Shown: positions 7,563-16,077 of the stretch, one piece after another
Layout: every line of letters begins with the position of its first letter
Numbering within the stretch: the first letter of the stretch is position 1
DNA from: Lentilactobacillus buchneri
GTDB lineage: Bacteria > Bacillota > Bacilli > Lactobacillales > Lactobacillaceae
Assembly (NCBI RefSeq): GCF_018314255.1
Contig: NZ_CP073066.1
Span: 1,054,001-1,118,000 of the forward strand
Reading direction: 5' to 3'
Length of the DNA: 64,000 nucleotides
Notes under the pieces: generated by a model
The model's input: only the letters and a program-made list of their open reading frames with translations
The model's database searches: none
Told to the model about the DNA's origin: nothing
Translations under genes and position numbers: made by a program

Positions 7563-9731
7563 ATGATGTGGAATCATTATTATGTCAGTCAATTAGATGA
7601 AACAGACTGTGGGGCTGCAGCTCTGGCGATGATATTGAAGTATTATGGGTCACGAGTATCAATATCAACAATTCGTAAATATGCACAAACAGACAAAAAT
7701 GGTACCACTGCACTGGGTCTAATTCACGCAGCAACACATTTTAATTTAGCCCCAAAGGCAATAAAAACGAACATATCATTTTTAAAAGGAAATATACCAG
7801 ATATTCCGATCCCTTTTATTGCCCACGTTAATAAAAAATATGGACAGCATTATGTCGTAGTATGTAAATTGTCAAAGTCCACAGTCACCATTGCAGATCC
7901 TGACCCATCTATAAAAACTGTTCGTATGTCATACAATTCATTTGGTAAGGATTGGACAGGCATTTCACTTCACATGACTCCAACTGATAAATACACCGTA
8001 ATCAAAGAAGATACTAACGATCTTAGGTCGACTTCAAAATTACTTTTTAGGCAAAAAGGAATCATCGCTTCCGTACTCTTAGCAACTATGTTATCAACAT
8101 TGATAACAATTAGTGGGGCATTTTTTTTAAAGCAGATTATTGATTCAATGGTTAAAAAAGGGCAGGCCGATGTATTATGTGCCACTGCACTCTCATTATT
8201 ACTAGCCTACATTTTCCATGGCTTCTTCACTTACACTCAAGAGTACTTATCAATGGTTCTTGGGCAGCGAGTATCTCTAGAAATTTTGTTGAAATATATT
8301 CGCCACCTATTCAAACTACCAATGGCATTTTTTGAAGAAAGAAAGATCGGCGAAATCACATCACGGTTTTCAGATGCCGAAACGATTATTTCGACTTTAT
8401 CTCGAACAGTAGTTATCACAATTTTGGACAGTGGTGTAATTATCATCACTGGAATTGTCTTATCTTGTATTAATATGAGGCTTTTTATATTATCCGCAAT
8501 TGGCATTCCCGCTTATATTATAATTATGCTTATCTTTTATAAACCCTTCCACAAATATAATTACAATCGAATGGAGAAAAATTCAGACCTTAATTCTCAA
8601 CTTATTGAAGATCTAAGGGGAATGGAGTCGATAAAATCGCTGAATGCTGAGGACAAAATGTATGAAACCCTTGACAAAAAGTTTGTAAATACCTTGCGAG
8701 CTGATCACCAATATAATGTTGCCGTTATATTGCAAGAGTCATTAAAGTCTACAACTGGGTTAATTTTGAGTTTACTTGTACTTTATTCCGGAGCAAAGAT
8801 GGCAATTAATGGTCAAATTACAGTTGGACAGTTAGTAGCATTTAATTCGTTAATGGGATATTTCATTGGTCCTTTTGAATCAATAATTAATCTGCAGAAC
8901 AATCTTCAACATGCAGGAACTGCCAGTTCGCGGCTAAATCAAATATTGCACATACCGATAGATCAACAAACCAATCAGAGTATTAGAAATTCTGAGAATA
9001 AGGACCAGTCTACTCTAAACTTTATTCAATATTCTAATGTTTCTTTTGAATACAAGTACGGCCAACCAATCTTAAAACAAATAAACCTAACTATTAATCG
9101 TAACGAATCAACAGCAATTATCGGATCTAGCGGATCAGGGAAAACAACTCTACTAAAATTATTGATAAAATTTTATTTACCATCGACTGGAACTATCATG
9201 ATCAATGACTATAGTACAACTACTGCCCCAACATCAGAATTGCGGAAATATATTGCATATAATCCTCAGACGCCGTATATATTTTCAGGTTCGGTACTCG
9301 ATAACATTTTACTTGGGACAAAAAATGATAAAACCCTTGCCCAAGTAAAAAAGGCTGCACAATTAGCTGAAATTGATGAAGAGATCAAAAGGCTTCCTAA
9401 GGGATATCTAACTATCTTATCAGAAGACACCGGTTTATCAGGAGGACAAATGCAAAGACTTGCAATCGCTCGTGCAATAATAAGCGACGCAAAGGTGTTA
9501 GTATTTGATGAATCAACTAGCAACTTAGATGTATTGACCGAAAAGAAAATACTCACTAATTTGCGATCACTTCCAAACAAAACAATAGTTTATATTGCAC
9601 ATAGATTGGAAGTCGCACAGGCTGCAGATCGCATCATTGTGATGGATAATGGAACGATCGTTGAAAGTGGTACTCATTCCCAATTACTACGCAACAGAAA
9701 CAAATACTATAACTTGATAAAGGAAAAGTAG
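7563..9731 (+). CDS. Bacteriocin-processing C39 peptidase/ABC exporter
   Basis: A 722-residue PCAT-type transporter that cleaves double-glycine leaders and exports the peptide. The N-terminal C39 domain (1 to about 140) has catalytic Cys16 (DETDCGAAAL), His96 (GQHYVVV) and Asp112 (IADPDPS). About 160-460 form the ABC transmembrane domain. The nucleotide-binding domain has Walker A GSSGSGKTT (about 521), the signature LSGGQMQR (about 625), Walker B VLVFDEST (about 646) and the H-loop IAHRLE. ATG 7563 and ATG 7566 both suit the GGAGG. It heads the cassette that contains two leader peptides. No HlyD-like accessory gene is present, unlike LagD/LagE or PlnG/PlnH pairs. Confidence 0.95.
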   Translation: MMWNHYYVSQLDETDCGAAALAMILKYYGSRVSISTIRKYAQTDKNGTTALGLIHAATHFNLAPKAIKTNISFLKGNIPDIPIPFIAHVNKKYGQHYVVVCKLSKSTVTIADPDPSIKTVRMSYNSFGKDWTGISLHMTPTDKYTVIKEDTNDLRSTSKLLFRQKGIIASVLLATMLSTLITISGAFFLKQIIDSMVKKGQADVLCATALSLLLAYIFHGFFTYTQEYLSMVLGQRVSLEILLKYIRHLFKLPMAFFEERKIGEITSRFSDAETIISTLSRTVVITILDSGVIIITGIVLSCINMRLFILSAIGIPAYIIIMLIFYKPFHKYNYNRMEKNSDLNSQLIEDLRGMESIKSLNAEDKMYETLDKKFVNTLRADHQYNVAVILQESLKSTTGLILSLLVLYSGAKMAINGQITVGQLVAFNSLMGYFIGPFESIINLQNNLQHAGTASSRLNQILHIPIDQQTNQSIRNSENKDQSTLNFIQYSNVSFEYKYGQPILKQINLTINRNESTAIIGSSGSGKTTLLKLLIKFYLPSTGTIMINDYSTTTAPTSELRKYIAYNPQTPYIFSGSVLDNILLGTKNDKTLAQVKKAAQLAEIDEEIKRLPKGYLTILSEDTGLSGGQMQRLAIARAIISDAKVLVFDESTSNLDVLTEKKILTNLRSLPNKTIVYIAHRLEVAQAADRIIVMDNGTIVESGTHSQLLRNRNKYYNLIKEK

Positions 9732-9734
9732 ATA

Positions 9735-9866
9735 ATGCAGAATAAAAATCTTGACAGCACCAAATATTATTCCCATGGACATGTTGGTATCTACATCACG
9801 ATCACATGGGTAATCTTCCTACTTGCATGTATTATCGGCATTTTAATCTATTTCAATCCAATATGA
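9735..9866 (+). CDS. 43-aa single-pass membrane peptide in the bacteriocin cassette
   Basis: ATG 9735 follows the exporter stop by 3 bases, with AAGGAAAAG at the exporter 3' end as ribosome binding site. The peptide has a polar N-terminus (about 1-17, MQNKNLDSTKYYSHGHVG) and one strongly hydrophobic segment (about 18-40, ITWVIFLLACIIGILIYF). It has no double-glycine leader. Its place suggests an accessory or scaffold subunit of the exporter, possibly in place of the missing HlyD-type protein. Another option is an immunity peptide. I do not recognise a family. Confidence 0.6.
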   Translation: MQNKNLDSTKYYSHGHVGIYITITWVIFLLACIIGILIYFNPI

Positions 9867-10037
9867 TTTTCAAACCTCATATGACAATTATTCTTTGAAT
9901 TTTTGAAATAAACGCGTTCACTTATCGCCATGTCTATAATTTGCAGCTTGAACTTCCACGATGTTGATGAGATCCTAAAGATGTCATAAAGTTCTCGCGA
10001 GATTTTTGGCAAATCGAACAAATGGAGGTCGACAAAC
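9867..10037 (+). promoter_or_regulatory. Upstream region of the bacteriocin structural genes
   Basis: A perfect TATAAT at 9935-9940 without a convincing -35 box suggests a separate, possibly activator-dependent promoter for the two peptides. GGAGG at 10024 sets the start of the first. No ComE/PlnC-type paired repeats were recognised. Confidence 0.4.
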
Positions 10038-10226
10038 ATGAATCACAGTCAAAATACTTTTGATAAACTCACATCTTTAAACGTGGTGCCTATTTCGTCA
10101 AAGAAACTAGCAATGGTATCCGGTGGCAATATATGGACAACCGTCATGATAGGGCTTGCACGCTCCGAGTGGAAGCACAGAGATGCTTTTGGTAAGGGTT
10201 TCAAAGAAGGAAGTCATTTAGCCTAA
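10038..10226 (+). CDS. Bacteriocin-like peptide A with double-glycine leader
   Basis: A 62-residue precursor. The leader is about 30 residues and ends in SSKKLAMVSGG, which matches the double-glycine leader pattern (Ile -12, Ser -11, Leu -7, Val -4, Gly -2, Gly -1). The predicted mature peptide has 32 residues, is basic, and contains GFKEG, a GxxxG helix-packing motif seen in two-peptide (class IIb) bacteriocins. It lies 13 bp before a second leader peptide gene, downstream of the matching C39 exporter. I do not recognise the mature sequence as any known bacteriocin. Confidence 0.8.
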   Translation: MNHSQNTFDKLTSLNVVPISSKKLAMVSGGNIWTTVMIGLARSEWKHRDAFGKGFKEGSHLA

Positions 10227-10239
10227 GGAGGTTATTAAA

Positions 10240-10434
10240 ATGAAACTTATTGGTCCGACCTTTACCAACACATCAACTCTTTCCAACAGTGTGTTAGCAA
10301 ATACTTCTGGTGGAAGCTCAAAATTTTCTTTGGCACCAGTTTGGAATACCTATGGTATAGGTGAAGGAATCAAATATACGTCCAGAAAAAAAGGCGCCTC
10401 ATATGTAAGCTATTCAGAACCTTTACAACAATAA
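10240..10434 (+). CDS. Bacteriocin-like peptide B with double-glycine leader
   Basis: A 64-residue precursor starting at ATG 10240 after AAGGAGG. The 25-residue leader ends in LSNSVLANTSGG, with Leu -12, Ser -11, Leu -7 and the Gly pair as expected for C39 processing. The mature part (39 residues) holds GIGEG, a GxxxG motif, and a basic RKK, and ends in a polar tail. Pairing with peptide A, one GxxxG motif in each and co-transcription make a class IIb two-peptide bacteriocin the best reading. The mature sequence is not one I can name, and activity is inferred only. Confidence 0.78.
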   Translation: MKLIGPTFTNTSTLSNSVLANTSGGSSKFSLAPVWNTYGIGEGIKYTSRKKGASYVSYSEPLQQ

Positions 10435-10441
10435 TTTCGGC

Positions 10442-10484
10442 ATGGTGACCCTAGATGAAGTGCACAACCCTCTAGTGTCACCAT
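10442..10484 (+). other. Stem-loop between bacteriocin peptides and putative immunity gene
   Basis: ATGGTGAC (10442-10449) pairs with GTCACCAT (10477-10484), with five inner pairs CTAGA/TCTAG after one mismatch. No T run follows, so it is more likely a processing or stability hairpin that keeps peptide mRNA high relative to the downstream gene. Confidence 0.6.
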
Positions 10485-10526
10485 ATTACATAATCCACTT
10501 CCCAAACAACTTGAAAGGAGTTACGT

Positions 10527-10748
10527 ATGAAAAAGAAAATGAAAGCTGGAGTTGTTCCGGTGGTTGGGCTATTACTTAGCGTATTAATCGGCATTTGGAT
10601 CGTCGCAGATAGCGGATACACCCTTTATAAGGGGACTGCTGATATAGTTGATAAGGTTATGAACCTTATTTTCTTAGTTATAGGCGTCGTTATCCTAATT
10701 GGTTCAATTGTTACCTGGTTTTTTCAGCGAAACCGATCAAAGGATTAA
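10527..10748 (+). CDS. Putative bacteriocin immunity membrane protein
   Basis: A 73-residue protein starting after GAAAGGAG. It is basic at both ends (MKKKMK, QRNRSKD) with two hydrophobic helices (about 8-27 and 44-66). Short two- to four-helix membrane proteins directly after class IIb peptides are usually the cognate immunity proteins, which is the sole ground for the call. It could also be an unrelated small membrane protein. No CAAX-protease-type (Abi) immunity gene is present in the cassette. Confidence 0.55.
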   Translation: MKKKMKAGVVPVVGLLLSVLIGIWIVADSGYTLYKGTADIVDKVMNLIFLVIGVVILIGSIVTWFFQRNRSKD

Positions 10749-10876
10749 TGCATATAACAATGGTTTAACGTATAGTCGTTCTAAGATCTATTTTAGCTTA
10801 AAACAACATGGGTTTTCCCTACCAAATTGTCACTGTCATTCAGTTAATCAGTTGATAGCATTACTCGTAAAAGCGG

Positions 10877-10919
10877 TTTCATACAACCCTGATATGCCCT
10901 ATAATGGAGTTGTATGAAA
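10877..10919 (+). promoter_or_regulatory. Inverted repeat around the -10 box of the D-hydroxyacid dehydrogenase gene
   Basis: TTTCATACAAC (10877-10887) and GTTGTATGAAA (10909-10919) are perfect 11-bp arms, with TATAAT at 10900-10905 between them. The gene starts at 10941. A repressor binding both arms would block the promoter; as RNA the arms could also form a hairpin. Confidence 0.6.
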
Positions 10920-10940
10920 TATTTGTTAGGGAGTGAGTTT

Positions 10941-11915
10941 ATGTCTAAAGTTTTAATTGCAGGTCGAATTCCAGAGCATGCCTTGAACATTCTCAAGGAT
11001 GCCGGATTAGACATTGATGTATTTGATGACAGTCAAAATCTGATTACCAAGGATGAACTCAGCAAGCGGGTTGCTGACAAAGACTTCTTGATCACACCAC
11101 TTTCCACGAAAGTTGATTCTGATGTAATCGACGCCGCCCCAAACCTCAAGCTGATTGCCAACTATGGTGCCGGATTCAATAACATCGACACTGATTATGC
11201 CAAATCAAAGGGTATTCCAGTGACCAACACACCAAAGGTTTCGACCACTTCAACCGCGGAAGTCACATGTGCTTTGATGATTAGTTTGGCCCACCGAGTC
11301 GTTGAAGGTGACCAACTCATGCGGACCAAGGGCTTCACTGGCTGGGCACCACTGTTCTTCTTGGGTCACGAACTCGCAGGCAAAACTTTGGGAATCATCG
11401 GTATGGGCCAAATTGGTCAGGCGGTTGCCAAACGAATGCACGCATTTGATATGAAGATTCTCTACAACCAACGTCATCAACTTGATTCAGCAACCGAAGA
11501 AAAATTAGGTGCTAAATTTACCACCGTTGATGAAATCGTCAAGAACGCCGACGTCATTACCCTTCACGCCCCGGCAACTCCAGAAACCCATCATCTTCTA
11601 GGAGCTGAGCAGTTCAAAGAAATGAAGAACAGCGCAATGCTGATCAATGCTGCCCGTGGACCGCTAATTGACGAAACCGCATTATTAACCGCTTTGCAAA
11701 ACGGTGAAATTGCCGGTGCCGGCCTGGATGTTTATGAAGCCGAACCAAAAGTTGACGATGGCTTTAAAGCATTGAAGAACGTCATCTTAACACCACATAT
11801 TGGTAACGCAACTGTTGAAGCACGTGATGCCATGGCTGAGATTGTTGCGAAGAATACTGTGGCAATGGACAAGGGCGATAAGCCGGATTACATTGTCAAC
11901 GGCGTTGAACTTTAA
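10941..11915 (+). CDS. D-isomer-specific 2-hydroxyacid dehydrogenase
   Basis: A 324-residue NAD(P)-dependent enzyme of the D-2-hydroxyacid dehydrogenase family, which reduces 2-oxo acids such as glyoxylate, hydroxypyruvate or branched oxo acids. The Rossmann motif is GIIGMGQIGQAVA (about 148-160). Catalytic residues are the Arg of NAARGPLID, the Glu of YEAEP and the His of TPHIGN. ATG 10941 (MSKVLIAG) follows AGGGAGTGAG; the upstream ATG 10914 overlaps the operator-like repeat and is not used. The gene is monocistronic with its own promoter and terminator. The specific substrate cannot be told from sequence; glyoxylate/hydroxypyruvate reductase is a reasonable guess. Confidence 0.9.
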   Translation: MSKVLIAGRIPEHALNILKDAGLDIDVFDDSQNLITKDELSKRVADKDFLITPLSTKVDSDVIDAAPNLKLIANYGAGFNNIDTDYAKSKGIPVTNTPKVSTTSTAEVTCALMISLAHRVVEGDQLMRTKGFTGWAPLFFLGHELAGKTLGIIGMGQIGQAVAKRMHAFDMKILYNQRHQLDSATEEKLGAKFTTVDEIVKNADVITLHAPATPETHHLLGAEQFKEMKNSAMLINAARGPLIDETALLTALQNGEIAGAGLDVYEAEPKVDDGFKALKNVILTPHIGNATVEARDAMAEIVAKNTVAMDKGDKPDYIVNGVEL

Positions 11916-11927
11916 TTTATAATAAAC

Positions 11928-11977
11928 AAAAGCACGCTGATGACCAACACTGAATGCTGGTTACCAACGTGCTTTTT
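11928..11977 (+). terminator. Intrinsic terminator at the ISL3 insertion point
   Basis: AAAAGCACG (11928-11936) pairs with CGTGCTTTT (11968-11976) plus interior pairs ACCAAC. Its T run is part of the 8-bp target duplication of ISL3 copy 1, so the terminator survived insertion. Confidence 0.8.
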
Positions 11978-11979
11978 GC

Positions 11980-13442
11980 GGTTCTACAATATCTGTTGTT
12001 GGTAATAGATTTTTATCTATTACTGATGACAGATTTTTTGTTTATCATTAGAATAAAAAAGCGGACATCTCCCGTCCGTTAACTTGCTCCCACCACAGAA
12101 TTAAGTCAAGAAAGGAAATGCCCTATGTCAAATGATACTACGAAAATGTTGTTAGGAATAGATGATGAACACTTAATAATTGAGGAAGGACAAGTGGGTG
12201 ATGATGGAGTGATTCGATTGGTGGGGTCCCTAAACTACACCCCCAAGGCATGCCGCAATTGTGGGATTATCAATGATCACCAAATTATTGGCTATGGTTG
12301 GCGGAAGACCACCATTAGATTCGCAAAAACATTGGGCAGCACCGTTATCCTGTGTCTCAATCGGCGAAACTTTCACTGTAAGGCTTGTCATACCAATTTC
12401 CTGGCGCAGACGAATGCGGTGCCGAAACACTGCACGATTTCAAATACGACCCGCAAACAATGCTTAGAAAAACTGACCGAACCGGTTTCGCTCAAACACA
12501 TTGCCGATGAGTTATCCACTTCGGATTCATTCGTTGGTCGGCAGCTCTTGCGCGCTGAACGGGACTTTCAAACCAACTGGCACTATTTACCAAAAGTTCT
12601 CCTCATGGACGAAGTTAAAAGCACTAAGAGCGCCACCGACGCGATGAGCTTTGAATTTATGGATGCGGAAACCCACGAATTGATCGACCTGTTACCCTTT
12701 AGGACCATCTATCAGCTTCAAAAGTATTTCCAGCATTACGACCAGGCTGCGCGAGAAAATGTGAAAATTATCGTCACCGATATGAACTATACCTATCCCA
12801 AATTGGTGGGGCAGATCTTTCCGAACGCCATCGTTGTCATCGATCCGTTCCACTTGGTTAACGCTTTAAATCGAGCTTTTAATAAGACGCGGGTGCGCCT
12901 CATGAAAACCCTGGCGACTTCCTCACGCGAGTATCACGCCCTAAAACGCTATTGGAAACTATTATTAACGCCGGAAAATCACCTCAACTACGAAGCTTTC
13001 CGTAAGTGGACAAACTTCCCTTATCCAGCGACTGCCACTGATGTGGTTGATGCTTTATTGGACATTGATCCCGAGCTCAAGCAAACTTACAACGTGATGA
13101 ATCGGTTACGTGAAACCATCAAAAACCGTGATTGGCCCAACTATAATCAAGTATTCCATCACTTAGAGGGCTGCTCGGAAGAGATGTTGGCAACCCTCCA
13201 GACCCTAGCGACTCATCATGATGAAATTGGCAATACCTTTACTCACCATTACACCAACGGGCCCTTAGAAGGTTCAAACAACAAGATTAAAGTCATTAAA
13301 CGCACTGGATTTGGTTACCGAAACTTCTTCAGATTCCGGCTAAGAGTGCTGTTCGCTTTTCGAGTTCATACAAAAAGAGCTCTAATCACCAAGTGATTAG
13401 AACTCCAATATTTTGTTCACCAACAACAGTTGACGAAGAACC
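11980..13442 (+). mobile_element. ISL3-family insertion sequence, copy 1
   Basis: A complete 1463-bp element. The terminal inverted repeats (GGTTCT...CTGTTGTTGG, about 23 bp with 5 mismatches) are at 11980-12002 and 13420-13442. The 8-bp target duplication CTTTTTGC lies at 11972-11979 and 13443-13450, the size expected for ISL3. One transposase gene fills the element. Copy 2 (34369-35831, inverted) has the same length and an identical transposase, so both moved recently. Confidence 0.95.
12125..13396 (+). CDS. ISL3-family transposase
   Basis: A 423-residue DDE transposase. The N-terminal zinc-binding part has CRNCG and FHCKACHTNF (about 39-100), then an HTH region. The catalytic residues are likely the Asp in LLMDEVKS, the Asp in IVTDMNYTY and the Glu in GPLEGSNNKIK. 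The start at 12125 follows AAGAAAGGAAATG. The stop lies within the small palindrome CTAATCAC/GTGATTAG that may act as its terminator. The protein is identical to that of copy 2. Confidence 0.95.
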   Translation: MSNDTTKMLLGIDDEHLIIEEGQVGDDGVIRLVGSLNYTPKACRNCGIINDHQIIGYGWRKTTIRFAKTLGSTVILCLNRRNFHCKACHTNFLAQTNAVPKHCTISNTTRKQCLEKLTEPVSLKHIADELSTSDSFVGRQLLRAERDFQTNWHYLPKVLLMDEVKSTKSATDAMSFEFMDAETHELIDLLPFRTIYQLQKYFQHYDQAARENVKIIVTDMNYTYPKLVGQIFPNAIVVIDPFHLVNALNRAFNKTRVRLMKTLATSSREYHALKRYWKLLLTPENHLNYEAFRKWTNFPYPATATDVVDALLDIDPELKQTYNVMNRLRETIKNRDWPNYNQVFHHLEGCSEEMLATLQTLATHHDEIGNTFTHHYTNGPLEGSNNKIKVIKRTGFGYRNFFRFRLRVLFAFRVHTKRALITK

Positions 13443-13949
13443 CTTTTTGCTGCCATCAAGGTGCATGTTGCCATCAATGATGAACCACTAATCTGCCGAT
13501 GTTAGTGGTTAAATATCACTCTCAGTTGATATTACTGCATCATCTAACAGCTTCTGCCACTCGTAAGTCTAGTAACACTCTGAAGGGGATCTTAACTCCA
13601 AGCGTCATGATGGCAATGGAAGGGTGATTCCCCAATTGGGGGACATCGACAATATTGAATCACGTCAAGTAAATACATGGCGTACACCTTCTAATAAGCA
13701 CTCGATCTTTCGTTTTGAAGGATGTTGAAGGATGTCATCTTTCAAGGATGAGTGTATCATCCCGACAGCCTAAAAGTTTTGTGTCTTCCTCCAAAAAATT
13801 AACGTTTTTTTAGCACAAATGTCCAAAATCGCTCTCGACAAAACATTTGATAACAAAACAGCTATCATTTTGGCAATTCATATGTACTAAGATTTAAAAA
13901 AGCGTTACCATAATGGTAATGAAACCGTCGGATTTTGGAGGTGAGATTT
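13443..13949. other. 507-bp intergenic stretch with operator-like palindrome
   Basis: No intact gene. The minus strand of about 13453-13650 reads protein-like for short runs (for example RSPSECY and TYEWQKLLDDAVISTESD) separated by stops, so it may hold an old gene remnant that I cannot identify. TTACCA-TAA-TGGTAA at 13905-13919, 31 bp before the PucR-type gene, is a candidate operator for it. Confidence 0.4.
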
Positions 13950-15143
13950 GTGATTGATTTGCAGAAAATCGCCAATAAAGAGCAAAAGTACATTGTTCAA
14001 GTCAACCAGGTACCGTTGGCCAATCGCAAGGTCAACGCGATTACCATTATGGACAGCGGCACGGCTGACGGCTGGGCACAGGCCGGTCAAATCGTGATTA
14101 CCAGTTCTCGGATGATGCCCGAAAAGATTGAGACAGCCAAAACGTTGATTCACCAATTAGTGGAAAAACAAGCCAGCTGCTTGATGATTAAGCCTTACGC
14201 AGACAATGAGGAATCAGACATCCCCCAGACGTTAATCGATTACTGTACGCACTTAGCCTTCCCGCTATTTCAAATTCGGGAAAATACCACCTACATTCAA
14301 ATCATGAATGACATTAACGCCATTCTGTTTGAGGGCCGCCGGATCAATAAGATGGCCGATTTGGATCTGGACTATTTATTAAAAACCAATTCCGCTTCGG
14401 ATAAAGACTTCGACTTCATCTCCAGTTTGAAGAATGTTGACCTATACAGTCTCAAAGTGAGAGTCGCCAGAATCTCATTATCGGAAATGCCCAAACCAAG
14501 TGAACGAATTGCTGTCCAGTTCAACCTGATGAATCAAATCCGGGCGTTTTTTGACCGAGTCCAACAGGAAAAACGAATCAAAACCTACTTTATCGTTGAA
14601 TCAGCTGATGGTGCGACCGCGATTTCCTTCTTTGACCACGAACAAATGGAATTGCCGCCCGATGACCGCATTCCTTTTAAACGGCTGATTAGTAATGTCC
14701 GCATTCCTCGTTTTACCGTCTACGAGGGCGTCTCCAATGCCCACCCGGCCAAAAAAATTCATCGCTCCTATATTGAGGCCAGCTTCGGCATCAACATCGC
14801 TAAAACCTTGGACTGGTCACGACGGCCAATCTTTTACCGGGACGTCAGCCTGTGGGACCTGGTGAAAAAGCTCTCAAGAGTTCAAGATAGTCGTCTGTAC
14901 CCGGAAGAGATGGACCAGTTATTGGAGAATCATGAGATGTTTGAAACCATCCGGGAATTTTTCAGACAAAACGAATCCGTCAAAAAGACCAGTCAAGCTC
15001 TGATTACGCATCCCAACACCGTTCGTTATCGGCTGGAGATGATCTACAAACGAACTGGTCTGGATTACCGGCTGACCAATGACAAGTTTTTAATCTACAT
15101 TGCCTTTATTAAAAAGTTATTAGCCAAAGTGAATAATGAATGA
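13950..15143 (+). CDS. PucR-family transcriptional regulator
   Basis: A 397-residue regulator. The N-terminal PucR domain spans about 10-120 (ITIMDSGTADGWAQAGQIVIT). The C-terminal PucR helix-turn-helix (about 345-395) has FFRQNESVKKTSQALITHPNTVRYRLEMI. GTG 13950 is chosen because GGAGGTGAG lies 5 bp upstream; the in-frame TTG 13935 precedes that site. PucR-type proteins usually govern purine, amino acid or amine catabolism and respond to the pathway substrate, but no catabolic genes adjoin it, so the target is open. A palindrome just upstream suggests autoregulation. It is single, ending at a terminator. Confidence 0.88.
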   Translation: MIDLQKIANKEQKYIVQVNQVPLANRKVNAITIMDSGTADGWAQAGQIVITSSRMMPEKIETAKTLIHQLVEKQASCLMIKPYADNEESDIPQTLIDYCTHLAFPLFQIRENTTYIQIMNDINAILFEGRRINKMADLDLDYLLKTNSASDKDFDFISSLKNVDLYSLKVRVARISLSEMPKPSERIAVQFNLMNQIRAFFDRVQQEKRIKTYFIVESADGATAISFFDHEQMELPPDDRIPFKRLISNVRIPRFTVYEGVSNAHPAKKIHRSYIEASFGINIAKTLDWSRRPIFYRDVSLWDLVKKLSRVQDSRLYPEEMDQLLENHEMFETIREFFRQNESVKKTSQALITHPNTVRYRLEMIYKRTGLDYRLTNDKFLIYIAFIKKLLAKVNNE

Positions 15144-15152
15144 CCATCGCAC

Positions 15153-15192
15153 AACGGCACCAACCCGAGCAAATCGAGTTGGTGCCGTTTTT
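15153..15192 (+). terminator. Intrinsic terminator
   Basis: ACGGCACCAAC pairs with GTTGGTGCCGT, followed by TTTTTG; it ends the PucR-type gene. Confidence 0.9.
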
Positions 15193-15212
15193 GTTTTTTG
15201 AATAGACTCAAC

Positions 15213-15959
15213 TTACCAGGGAAGCGTCCCCTCATTCTCGGTAAACGTCCCATTCAGTTCATTGGTAGGATCACTGGCGAGCTTGATAATCTGCTGGGCC
15301 CCCTGGTGGACCGACTGCATCCCTTGTGGCACCGGCTGGCTGACATCACGGCCGCCAAAGGAAGTTGCGGTCCATCCCGGGTTAACAGAATTGACTGTGA
15401 TGTGGGTATCCTTGAGCTCTTTGGCAAATGTAATCGTGGCGAAGTTCACCGCCGCTTTGGAGGATTGATAGCCCAGGGAGCTAACGTGATAGAAGCGCGA
15501 ATTCGGATCTGACGCCAGCCCCAGCGAGCCCATATTGCTGGAAACGTTGATAATCTTGGCAGACTTGGATTTCTTTAGCAGCGGAATAAATGCCTGGATC
15601 ATGCTGACGGTGCCGAAGAAATTAACATCAAACTCAGCCCGGATCACATTCGTGGACAAAGTTTCGGCGTTTTCGTGATTATCCAAAGCAATCCCAGCGT
15701 TATTAATCAAAACATCCAGGTAACCGTATTTTTCATCAATTCTTGCCTTGGCTCGGTCAATATCACTTTGTTTGGTAACATCCAAAATCACCAGCTCGGC
15801 ATCATAACCTGCCTGCCGGATTTTATCAACGGCTTGCTGCCCTTGATCCTGATGGCGGGATCCCAATAAGACATGTTGGCCGAGTTTAGCTAACGCCATC
15901 GCCGTTTCAAAGCCGATCCCCTTATCAGCACCGGTAATTAAAGTTAAAGTTGCAGTCAC
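15213..15959 (-). CDS. Short-chain dehydrogenase/reductase
   Basis: A 248-residue classical SDR (carbonyl reductase type). The cofactor site is TGADKGIG (about 9-16), the NNAG motif is at about 86, Ser of NVSSNMGS and the YQSSK Tyr/Lys pair complete the catalytic set, and PGW follows. The insertion around SRFYHVSSLGYQ before the catalytic Tyr resembles eukaryote-like carbonyl reductases often annotated in lactobacilli. The start is GTG at 15959 with GAGG upstream. It stands alone on the minus strand. The substrate (ketone or aldehyde) is not evident; NADPH use is typical for the family. Confidence 0.9.
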   Translation of the reverse strand: MTATLTLITGADKGIGFETAMALAKLGQHVLLGSRHQDQGQQAVDKIRQAGYDAELVILDVTKQSDIDRAKARIDEKYGYLDVLINNAGIALDNHENAETLSTNVIRAEFDVNFFGTVSMIQAFIPLLKKSKSAKIINVSSNMGSLGLASDPNSRFYHVSSLGYQSSKAAVNFATITFAKELKDTHITVNSVNPGWTATSFGGRDVSQPVPQGMQSVHQGAQQIIKLASDPTNELNGTFTENEGTLPW

Positions 15960-16077
15960 TGCAATCGCCTCTTCAATATCAATTTTCTCAATTATACCCC
16001 ATATAAAAAGGCCAAGAACACAATTGCTCTTGACCAGATTATAGAAGGATGAAGCTTAATCATTTATTCAAATTCAA

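Noticed and set aside
10699-10917. Plus-strand open frame overlapping the immunity gene
   Set aside because: Starts inside the immunity gene, no ribosome site, and ends across the operator-like repeat of the next gene.
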